Positions 1-5,247 of a stretch of 12,097 bases of DNA are shown here, piece by piece. The DNA is taken from NCBI GenBank assembly GCA_045538425.1, contig JAZSRJ010000026.1, forward strand, positions 1 through 12,097, written 5' to 3'. This DNA comes from CALVJJ01 sp045538425 (GTDB taxonomy: Bacteria; Bacillota; Clostridia; Christensenellales; UBA1242). Numbering within the stretch: the first letter of the stretch is position 1; each line of letters starts with the position of its first letter. A program made the translations under genes and the position numbers. The notes under the pieces are model-generated. The model was not told the origin of the DNA and searched no databases. It saw only the letters and a list, made by a program, of their open reading frames with translations.

Positions 1-133
1 ATAATTCTTCTATATCTGCTGGGTATACGACATAGTCTGCCTTTCCTCCAATACCAAATGTACACATCTTAGACAATGACACATCTTGTTCTACTTTTCC
101 ATAACGAATCACATCTAACAACTTTTTTTTCAT
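1..133 (-). CDS. murB: UDP-N-acetylenolpyruvoylglucosamine reductase, N-terminal fragment
   Basis: The left edge cuts this gene; 44 N-terminal codons are visible. MurB reduces UDP-GlcNAc-enolpyruvate to UDP-MurNAc with NADPH and FAD, a cytoplasmic step of peptidoglycan precursor synthesis. The visible part carries the signature start of the FAD-binding domain: residues 25-38 read TFGIGGKADYVVYP, matching the family pattern T-F-x-(I/V)-G-G-x-A-(D)-x-x-x-x-P, followed by IEEL. The ATG at 133 is supported by an AAGGTGG ribosome binding site a few bases upstream. It lies 51 bases after the uvrC stop on the same strand, and uvrC-murB adjacency is common in clostridia, so co-transcription is likely. 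The catalytic Ser and Glu of MurB lie beyond the window and cannot be checked. Confidence 0.9.
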   Translation of the reverse strand, partial: MKKKLLDVIRYGKVEQDVSLSKMCTFGIGGKADYVVYPADIEEL

Positions 134-184
134 ATATCCACCTTATCCATGTATAGATTATATATGAAACACCCAGTCAAAATG

Positions 185-2011
185 TTATTTGTGAAAATGA
201 TTGAATATTACTTCTGCCAATTTTTTGCTAACACCTGGCACAAAAGAGAGTTCTTCTTTCGTCGCATTCTTAATCGCACTAACAGATCTAAAGTACTGCA
301 ATAACTCTTGTGCTTTCTTTTCTCCAATCAGTGGGATATCTGTCAGACTACTATGAATCATAGACTTTGCTCTTTTACTTCTATGGAAAGTAATCGCAAA
401 CCTATGTGATTCATCTCTTACACGTTGTAACAACTTAAGTGCATAATCATCTTTTGACAATCTAATTGGCTCACTGCGATTAGGCAAATAGATCTCCTCA
501 TTCTTTTCCGCTAAACTAATCATTGGAAAATTGTATCCCATATCTTGCATGACTTGATACGCATAGCCCAGTTGTCCTTTACCACCATCAATTAAGATAA
601 GATCAGGAGTGGAAGCAAAACTAATGTCTTTGCCTTGCAGTTCTCCTAATCTGCGAGAGAGAGTCTCTTTCATACTGGCAAAATCGTTTGGTAGTTGTTG
701 CACTGTCTTAATCTTAAACTTACGATAATGCTTGCTTGCTTTTTCGCCATTGATAAAGACCACCATGCTAGAGACAATATTGCTTCCCTGTGTATTGGAT
801 ATATCAAATCCTTCAATTCGTCTTGGCATGCGAGGCAATCCCAACACTTGTTGTAGTCTGGTCATTGCACCCATGGTACGCATCTCTTGCACTTTTTCTT
901 TCTCTATATTTTTCTCCAAATATTCCTTAGCATTGACATCAGCCAAATCTAATAGTTTTTTCTTAGCACCACGTTTTGCATTGGTAACAATGGTCCTTGT
1001 TTCACTATATTGATTTAACCATTTCGCCAACATATTGTCATCATCTTCAAAATCTATGACAATTTCTTTAGGTATAGTGGCAGATATTGGATAATATTGT
1101 GTAATAAACTTTTGAATCGTCTCTTCTTTACTAAAGCTAGCATCTATCACAGAATAGTTGTTGCATCCTAGCATTTTGCCATTACGCACCACAACCACAC
1201 TAATACAAGACAACTGCCCATTGGTATAATACCCAAACACATCTAGATCAACATCCACATTGAGTTCGGTAACCAACTTCGAATTGAGATAGTCTAACAT
1301 TTTTAGATGATCACGATACTCTAACGCCTTTTCATATTGTTCCGTCTCAGACGCAAGCAACATCTTACGAGTCAAGACATTGCGTGCAATGGTTTGGTCA
1401 CCATTCAGAAAATCCATCACCTTTTTCACCTCATTGCGATATTCTTCTTTTGTCACCCGAAATGTACAAGGAGCAAGACATTTTTCTATATGATAATTAA
1501 GACATTCTCTCTTTTGTCCTTTGGACACCGTTAGGTGATGTTTGCAAGTTCTTAGACAAAAAGCATCTTCAATTACTTTATTGAGATCACTAATTTGGAC
1601 ACTACCAAAGTATGGACCAAAGTATTTTGCCCCATCTCTTTTTATTTTTCTCGTAATCTCCAATCTTGGAAAATCATCTTTTAATTGCAAACGAAAATAC
1701 GGATGCGCTTTCCCATCTTTTAAGAGTATATTATAGAATGGTTGATTGGTCTTAATAAGATTGCTCTCAAGGTTTAGTGCCTCGAGTTCTGTATTGGTCA
1801 CAATATACTCAAATGTAGCAACATGAGATACCATTTGCTTTACTTTTTCACTATGACTAGAATTAGTCACAAAATAACTACTAACTCTATTTTTTAAGTT
1901 TTTCGCTTTTCCAATATAGATAATATTGCCACTAGCATCGAGCATCTTATAGACACCTGGACTTGCTGGTAATTTTGCTACTTTATCTTTGATATGCTGT
2001 ATTCTTTCCAT
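185..2011 (-). CDS. uvrC: Excinuclease ABC subunit C (UvrC)
   Basis: UvrC makes both incisions flanking a lesion in nucleotide excision repair, acting on the UvrB-DNA complex. The 608-residue product has the full family layout. The GIY-YIG nuclease is at about 17-95 (GVY 19-21, YIG 32-34, Arg42, Glu77). A four-Cys cluster (C156, C170, C178, C182) has spacing like the reported Fe-S ligands of UvrC. The UVR UvrB-binding helix pair is at about 213-242, the RNase H-like second nuclease begins around GFDISN (401-406) and includes LIDGGKGQL, and the tandem HhH DNA-binding tail is at about 555-606. The frame stays open upstream to 2074, but family alignment favours ATG 2011 (MERIQHIKDKV). Its AAGGG lies only 1-2 bases from the ATG, so spacing is odd. 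It starts 38 bases after the arsR-like stop. Confidence 0.96.
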   Translation of the reverse strand: MERIQHIKDKVAKLPASPGVYKMLDASGNIIYIGKAKNLKNRVSSYFVTNSSHSEKVKQMVSHVATFEYIVTNTELEALNLESNLIKTNQPFYNILLKDGKAHPYFRLQLKDDFPRLEITRKIKRDGAKYFGPYFGSVQISDLNKVIEDAFCLRTCKHHLTVSKGQKRECLNYHIEKCLAPCTFRVTKEEYRNEVKKVMDFLNGDQTIARNVLTRKMLLASETEQYEKALEYRDHLKMLDYLNSKLVTELNVDVDLDVFGYYTNGQLSCISVVVVRNGKMLGCNNYSVIDASFSKEETIQKFITQYYPISATIPKEIVIDFEDDDNMLAKWLNQYSETRTIVTNAKRGAKKKLLDLADVNAKEYLEKNIEKEKVQEMRTMGAMTRLQQVLGLPRMPRRIEGFDISNTQGSNIVSSMVVFINGEKASKHYRKFKIKTVQQLPNDFASMKETLSRRLGELQGKDISFASTPDLILIDGGKGQLGYAYQVMQDMGYNFPMISLAEKNEEIYLPNRSEPIRLSKDDYALKLLQRVRDESHRFAITFHRSKRAKSMIHSSLTDIPLIGEKKAQELLQYFRSVSAIKNATKEELSFVPGVSKKLAEVIFNHFHK

Positions 2012-2049
2012 ACCCTTATTGTAACACAAAAAACAAAAAAGTAAAAGGT

Positions 2050-2385
2050 TCAGTTCAAATAATCTAGTCCACAAGACATAATATCTTCTACCATGCCACT
2101 ATCGATAGAATAATAGATCATCTTTCCATCGCGTGATGATTGCACAATATTATTTTGTTTTAGATACTTTAACTGATGACTCACGGTCGTTTGGTTGATC
2201 CCAAGCAAGATGGCTAGATCACTCACACAAAGATCATATAGGCATAGTGCCGTCATGATTTTTACTCGTGTCGGATCAGAAAAAACACTAAAAAAATCTG
2301 CCACCTTCGTCAATATCTTTACATCTGGAATATTACGTTGCAATCTGTCTGCCTCTTCTTTTGTCAGCATGATCATACTTTCCAT
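2050..2385 (-). CDS. ArsR/SmtB-family winged-helix transcriptional regulator
   Basis: A 111-residue regulator of the ArsR/SmtB type, a family of dimeric repressors that usually release DNA on binding metal ions or other inducers. Visible are SDPTRVKIMTAL (36-47), the DLCVSDLA stretch (51-58) where ArsR/CadC proteins carry ELCVCDL, the recognition helix region TTVSHQLKYLK (66-76), and a wing ending GKMIYYSI (87-94). Compared with CadC/ArsR, only the first Cys of the Cys-Val-Cys pair is present (C53; Ser55 replaces the second). The His ligands of the SmtB/CzrA alpha-5 zinc site are absent, although Cys48 and Cys105 are available. The inducer is therefore unclear. ATG 2385 has an AGAGGTG site 4-5 bases upstream. 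The gene precedes uvrC by 38 bases and is divergent from a 59-codon Cys-rich ORF, a typical place for such a regulator's target. Confidence 0.9.
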   Translation of the reverse strand: MESMIMLTKEEADRLQRNIPDVKILTKVADFFSVFSDPTRVKIMTALCLYDLCVSDLAILLGINQTTVSHQLKYLKQNNIVQSSRDGKMIYYSIDSGMVEDIMSCGLDYLN

Positions 2386-2491
2386 TGTTCACCTCTACTC
2401 TTACCCTATCATATTCTTTTTCATTTGCACAATTTTTTATTTTGTCGCATATTGAGTAATATCATCAATTTTTGGATATTGGAGGGATAAT
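2386..2491. promoter_or_regulatory. Divergent intergenic control region between the ArsR-like gene and the 59-codon ORF
   Basis: This 106-base A+T-rich spacer must hold promoters for both genes. Toward the regulator (minus) there is a TATGAT -10-like hexamer at 2408-2413, 22 bases before its ATG, without a good -35. Toward the small ORF (plus), TTGCAC at 2425-2430 and CATATT at 2448-2453 are 17 bases apart but weak matches. A perfect inverted repeat ATATT-gagt-AATAT lies at 2449-2462, and AATATC at 2458-2463 pairs with GATATT at 2475-2480. Such dyads overlapping promoters are where ArsR-family dimers usually bind, so 2449-2480 is a candidate operator. That assignment is inferred from position and symmetry only. 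Confidence 0.4.
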
Positions 2492-2671
2492 ATGAACTTA
2501 AGCGACGACATCTTGCTTATTTTGTTGTTGTCAATATTCACAACCAACAATGGGGCTGATCTTAACAACAACACCAACTTTTTATTGCTTTTAATCCTTA
2601 TTTTGGCCATTGGCAACGACAATAATAACACATGTTGGTCATGCAATCGTTGTTGTGGATGCAACAACTAA
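2492..2671 (+). CDS. Small hydrophobic Asn-rich protein with Cys-rich C-terminus (59 aa)
   Basis: I do not recognise this family. The ORF has an excellent start: GGAGGG ends five bases before ATG 2492. It runs 59 codons to TAA 2669-2671. Residues 7-16 (ILLILLLSIF) and 31-41 (LLLLILILAIG) are strongly hydrophobic. They are separated by an Asn-rich linker (TTNNGADLNNNTN) and followed by GNDNNN and the tail TCWSCNRCCGCNN, with five Cys in CxxC and CCxC arrangement. Two similar halves (hydrophobic run, then an Asn-rich run) suggest internal duplication. The product is probably membrane-associated, and the Cys tail could bind metal or form disulfides. It is divergent from an ArsR-like regulator and followed at once by a 50-base repeated module and an intrinsic terminator. 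The supports for a real gene are the ribosome site, the terminator and the non-random composition. Confidence 0.7.
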   Translation: MNLSDDILLILLLSIFTTNNGADLNNNTNFLLLLILILAIGNDNNNTCWSCNRCCGCNN

Positions 2672-2715
2672 AAAAGACAACCCAAGGGTTAACCTTTTTG
2701 AAACTAGTGAAATAA
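2666..2715 (+). repeat. Repeat copy A: 3'-end module after the small ORF (inverted partner at 4095-4144)
   Basis: The fifty bases starting at the last codon of the small ORF match bases 4144 down to 4095 on the other strand at 41/50 positions without a gap. The first 17 bases (AACTAAAAAAGACAACC, which includes the stop codon) are identical, as is GAAACTAGTG (2700-2709). The middle 17 bases are only 9/17 identical. In both copies an intrinsic terminator follows directly. The two copies face inward and bound the dehydrogenase-like gene and the hairpin-rich region. Confidence 0.85.
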
Positions 2716-2746
2716 AAACTCTATCTTTGTGATAGAGTTTTTAATT
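2714..2746. terminator. Bidirectional intrinsic terminator between the small ORF and the dehydrogenase-like gene
   Basis: A perfect 12-bp stem runs AAAAACTCTATC (2714-2725) to GATAGAGTTTTT (2731-2742) with a TTTGT loop. T-rich sequence follows on the plus side and the A-tract gives a U-tract on the minus side. It can end the plus-strand small-ORF transcript and the convergent minus-strand gene whose stop is at 2747. Confidence 0.85.
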
Positions 2747-3658
2747 TTAAATAACATTAATAGGATTATTGTTAAAAAATGCTTCAATGCTTTGAATGCA
2801 TAAGTTAATTCTATTGTTTTCACTTTCATTTGTGTCATATGCTCTATGATAAGTACATATCACATTATCGTAATTTAACAATTCTTTTGGAACTTGTTGT
2901 TGATCAACATCATCAAGTCCAACACCAAACAATTTATTTTCTGTCAAAAATTCATTAAGTTCATCAAGATTTATAATACCACCTGTCGTTGATGTTAGAA
3001 TCGCAGTTTGTTTCATTTGTTTTAGTTCTTTCATCCCAATTAAATTACGAGTTTGAGGAGTAAGTCTGCAAGTATTACACACAATATCACAAGATGAAAG
3101 CAGAGTACTTAAGTCAACATCTTTTATATTTGAAAGATTCTTTGGTGTTCTATTATAAGTCATAACTTCAACATTAAATATAGAAAGTAATTCTGCAAGT
3201 CTTTTTCCAATATGACCGAGTCCAATAATACCAACCTTCTTTCCTTTTAATTCCAAACCACGATTAAATCCGACTTCTTTGCCAGATTTATAAATATTGT
3301 TAAAACTTGTAATATGTTTTGCACAATCTAAAATTAAAGATAAATGATGTTCTGCAACTGCGTTTGTAGAATAATTTGGAGTATTTGAAATTATAACACC
3401 ATTTTCTTTTGCAATAGGAATATTTTTAACCCAATCATATCCTGTATAAGGTAAGCAAATAAATTGTCCTTTTTTCATTTTCGCAAGAATAGGATTTGGG
3501 TCTAACCAATCAAGTAAAATTGCATCTGCATTTTCGATAGATTGTTCTATATCTTGTTCATTTGCTTTTTCATAATATTTTACTTCACCAAGAGATTGCA
3601 ATTTTCTCATTTGCTCATCACTAAAATCAAAATGTTCTAATACATAAATTTTTTTCAT
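2747..3658 (-). CDS. D-2-hydroxyacid dehydrogenase-like protein with altered catalytic residues
   Basis: A 303-residue protein of the D-isomer-specific 2-hydroxyacid dehydrogenase superfamily (NAD(P)-linked oxidoreductases such as phosphoglycerate and hydroxypyruvate/glycerate enzymes). The Rossmann signature VGIIGLGHIGKRLAELL (142-158, GxGxxG at 146-151) is intact. So are the substrate-domain landmarks NTPNYSTNAVAEHHLSLIL (92-110). The family's catalytic triad is not intact. The Arg in the usual N-x-x-R-G-G segment is Thr225 (STTGG), and the Glu before Pro in the usual D-V-x-x-x-E-P segment is Gln254 (LDDVDQQQVP). Only His271 remains. After beta-2 the usual Asp is replaced (YNRTP), which would disfavour NAD and fit NADP. 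ATG 3658 has GGAG seven bases upstream and its own extended -10 promoter. The gene looks more A+T-rich than its neighbours, and the segment is bounded by inverted repeats. It may be a pseudoenzyme or have changed chemistry. Confidence 0.85.
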   Translation of the reverse strand: MKKIYVLEHFDFSDEQMRKLQSLGEVKYYEKANEQDIEQSIENADAILLDWLDPNPILAKMKKGQFICLPYTGYDWVKNIPIAKENGVIISNTPNYSTNAVAEHHLSLILDCAKHITSFNNIYKSGKEVGFNRGLELKGKKVGIIGLGHIGKRLAELLSIFNVEVMTYNRTPKNLSNIKDVDLSTLLSSCDIVCNTCRLTPQTRNLIGMKELKQMKQTAILTSTTGGIINLDELNEFLTENKLFGVGLDDVDQQQVPKELLNYDNVICTYHRAYDTNESENNRINLCIQSIEAFFNNNPINVI

Positions 3659-3678
3659 AGTAATTCTCCAATAATAAA

Positions 3679-3687
3679 ATTATAACA
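3679..3687 (-). promoter_or_regulatory. Extended -10 promoter of the dehydrogenase-like gene
   Basis: On the minus strand TGT-TATAAT gives an extended -10 (TGn plus a consensus TATAAT at 3679-3684), 20 bases before ATG 3658. No good -35 is visible at 16-18 bases, as is common for extended -10 promoters. Confidence 0.65.
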
Positions 3688-3741
3688 CAATTTTGGTACA
3701 TTTGTATCGTTTTTAATAAAATAATTAAAAAATGGCATTTA

Positions 3742-3799
3742 GACGTGTGCTTGTCATATACAAGTGTTCCCGCTCCGCACGAACAGACAAGCACACGTC
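3742..3799. repeat. Perfect 14-bp inverted repeat with a GC-rich loop
   Basis: GACGTGTGCTTGTC (3742-3755) pairs perfectly with GACAAGCACACGTC (3786-3799). The 30-base interior contains a second 5-bp stem, TGTTC (3765-3769) with GAACA (3781-3785), directly stacked on the outer stem on its 3' side. This leaves a 9-base bulge and an 11-base loop CCGCTCCGCAC, which is strikingly GC-rich for this window. It has no U-tract, so it does not look like a terminator. No protein-coding explanation was found. Confidence 0.8.
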
Positions 3800-3821
3800 A
3801 ATAAACTAAATTTAAGCAGAC

Positions 3822-3864
3822 AAAAAGCGAAAGTGTTGGTAAACGTAACACACTTTCGCTTTTT
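3822..3864. terminator. Terminator-like hairpin with A/T-flanked 15-bp stem
   Basis: AAAAAGCGAAAGTGT (3822-3836) pairs perfectly with ACACTTTCGCTTTTT (3850-3864) around a 13-base loop. The A-tract and T-tract at the ends make it a possible intrinsic terminator on either strand. On the minus strand it would stop transcripts coming from the structured block at 3899-4034 before they reach the dehydrogenase-like gene. Confidence 0.65.
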
Positions 3865-3898
3865 GCTGTTATATATAATGGCTAATTTATTCCATGGT

Positions 3899-4034
3899 GT
3901 ACTTGACAAAAGCCTCTGAAATGAATTTTTCTTTTGCTGGTTAAGACAGAGAAACAATAATTGCGCTTATGGCTTCGCCTTTTCGTTTCTCTGCCTTTTG
4001 ATATTGTGTTTTCATTTCTTCTCTTGTCAAGTAC
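3899..4034. other. Structured non-coding block: nested inverted repeats (candidate ncRNA or repeat element)
   Basis: Three nested perfect stems close a 136-base block: GTACTTGACAA (3899-3909) with TTGTCAAGTAC (4024-4034), GAAATGAA (3918-3925) with TTCATTTC (4011-4018), and CAGAGAAAC (3947-3955) with GTTTCTCTG (3985-3993). A small apical hairpin GGC-TTC-GCC sits at 3971-3979. Asymmetric unpaired strands (3926-3946 and 3994-4010) form a central bubble between the middle and inner stems. This closing stem, bubble and apical stem order resembles 6S RNA in outline, but I see no conserved 6S sequence. A perfect TATAAT lies at 3874-3879 upstream on the plus strand without a matching -35. On the minus strand the 3822-3864 hairpin could serve as terminator. 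Strand is undecided; a miniature repeat element is an equal alternative. Confidence 0.4.
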
Positions 4035-4056
4035 CTTTCACGGCATAAAGTAGCCA

Positions 4057-4092
4057 AGAAAAAAGAGAACTAGATATTTTTCTAATTCTCTT
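4057..4092 (-). terminator. Intrinsic terminator of trpS
   Basis: Reading the minus strand, AAGAGAATTAGA (4092-4081) pairs with TCTAGTTCTCTT (4074-4063). This is a 12-bp stem with one U-G wobble and an AAAATA loop, followed by a T-run. It lies just beyond the repeat module that starts at the trpS stop codon. Confidence 0.85.
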
Positions 4093-4094
4093 AA

Positions 4095-4144
4095 TTATTA
4101 CACTAGTTTCAAAAGTGTTAGACTAACGGTTGTCTTTTTTAGTT
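4095..4144 (-). repeat. Repeat copy B: 3'-end module after trpS (inverted partner at 2666-2715)
   Basis: This is the minus-strand counterpart of repeat copy A, beginning with the last trpS codon (AAC) and its TAA stop. Its variable middle contains GTTAG-T-CTAAC, and CACT pairs with AGTG around TTTTGAAACTAG, so short hairpins can form here. The sequence then runs two bases into the trpS terminator. Together, copies A and B enclose about 1.38 kb. Confidence 0.85.
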
Positions 4145-5221
4145 ACCAATCAATTGTTTCATCTCTTTTAAGAAATCTTTATCTTCAAAATAATCTATTC
4201 TCATCGCTTTTCTAACTTTTGCTAAAGTATCATTCGCTTTGTCGTTAGCTTTCTTTGTTCCTTCTTGCAAAATCTCATATACAAGATCAAGATTTTGTTG
4301 ATAATAATGACGTTTTTCTCTAATTGGAGTTAAGAACTCATCAAGAACTTGGAATAAAAACTTTTTACATTTCATATCCCCAAGTCCGCCTCTTTCATAG
4401 TGAGCCTTCATCTCTTCTAGATTTTGATATTCTGGAAGATATTTTGCAAAATGTTCTTGTTTTGCAAAACAAGAAAGATAGATAAAGACTGGATTGTCTT
4501 TTGTATTGCCAGGATCAGACACTTTTAAGTGATTTGGATCAGTATACATAGACATAACTTTTTGTCTCAATGTATCACTATCATCACTGAGATAAATACA
4601 ATTATTGAGTGACTTAGACATCTTGGCTTTTCCATCTGTCCCAACCAGTCTAAGACTGCTTTTATTATCTGGTAGCATTACTTTTGGGCTCACCAACGTC
4701 TCTCCATACAAAGCGTTGAACTTATGAACAATTTCTTGTGTTTGTTCTATCATTGGCAATTGATCTTCCCCAACAGGCACAGTTGTTGCCATAAAAGCCG
4801 TAATATCTGCTGCTTGACTAATTGGATAAGTTACGAATCCTACCGGAACAGATCCTTCAAAATCTCTCATCTTAAGTTCGCTTTTAACTGTTGGATTACG
4901 TTGTACACGACTAAGCGTAACAAGATTGAGATAATACATATTCAGTTCCGTAAGGGCTGGTACAGCAGACTGAACAAAGATATGCACCTTTTTAGGATCA
5001 ATGCCTACAGCCAAATAATCAAGTGCTACTTGCATAATATTATCTCTTATTTTTGCTGGGTTATCTGCATTGTCAGTTAATGCTTGAGCATCAGCAATCA
5101 TGACAAAAATCTCATCAAATTCGCCACTGTTTTGCAATTCTACACGACTACGAAGACTTCCTACATAATGTCCAATATGTAATTTTCCTGTTGGACGATC
5201 TCCTGTTAAAATTATTTTCAT
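4139..5221 (-). CDS. trpS: Tryptophanyl-tRNA synthetase
   Basis: This is a class I aminoacyl-tRNA synthetase charging tRNA-Trp with tryptophan in the cytoplasm. The 360-residue product has the ATP-binding HIGH motif (15-18, in TGKLHIGHYVGSL) and KMSKS (200-204, in GTDGKAKMSKSLNN), with conserved TrpRS segments such as NPTVKSE (109-115) and PISQAADITAF (133-143). The start GDRPTGKLHIGHY, rather than the more common SGxLxLGN form, matches the TrpRS type typical of streptococci and some other Bacillota. ATG 5221 has a strong AGGGGG site four bases upstream. It lies 26 bases after prfA on the same strand and ends in a distinct repeat module plus terminator, so it appears to be the last gene of the rpmE-prmC-prfA-trpS set. 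No T-box leader is visible in the short spacer. Confidence 0.96.
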   Translation of the reverse strand: MKIILTGDRPTGKLHIGHYVGSLRSRVELQNSGEFDEIFVMIADAQALTDNADNPAKIRDNIMQVALDYLAVGIDPKKVHIFVQSAVPALTELNMYYLNLVTLSRVQRNPTVKSELKMRDFEGSVPVGFVTYPISQAADITAFMATTVPVGEDQLPMIEQTQEIVHKFNALYGETLVSPKVMLPDNKSSLRLVGTDGKAKMSKSLNNCIYLSDDSDTLRQKVMSMYTDPNHLKVSDPGNTKDNPVFIYLSCFAKQEHFAKYLPEYQNLEEMKAHYERGGLGDMKCKKFLFQVLDEFLTPIREKRHYYQQNLDLVYEILQEGTKKANDKANDTLAKVRKAMRIDYFEDKDFLKEMKQLIGN

Positions 5222-5247
5222 ATTTCCCCCTTTATACGAAAGGTTAT

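Noticed and set aside
2437..2667. Minus-strand 76-codon ORF opposite the small Cys-rich gene
   Set aside because: It is antisense to the plus-strand 59-codon ORF, which has a clear ribosome site and terminator; the Leu/His-rich translation mirrors the Asn/Leu codons.
3754..3957. Minus-strand 67-codon ORF in the hairpin region
   Set aside because: No ribosome site, composition unlike the neighbours, and it runs straight through two perfect inverted repeats; structure explains the open frame better than coding.
3941..4015. Recoding of TAA as sense codon, suggested by the interrupted frame in the hairpin block
   Set aside because: All clear genes in the window end properly at TAA or TAG where their families end, so the standard stop code holds.
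3899..4034. Firm call as 6S RNA
   Set aside because: Only the outline (closing stem, bubble, apical stem) matches; no conserved 6S sequence is recognised and transcription strand is unknown.
5222..5247. T-box or other leader before trpS
   Set aside because: Only 26 bases separate prfA from trpS, holding just the ribosome site.
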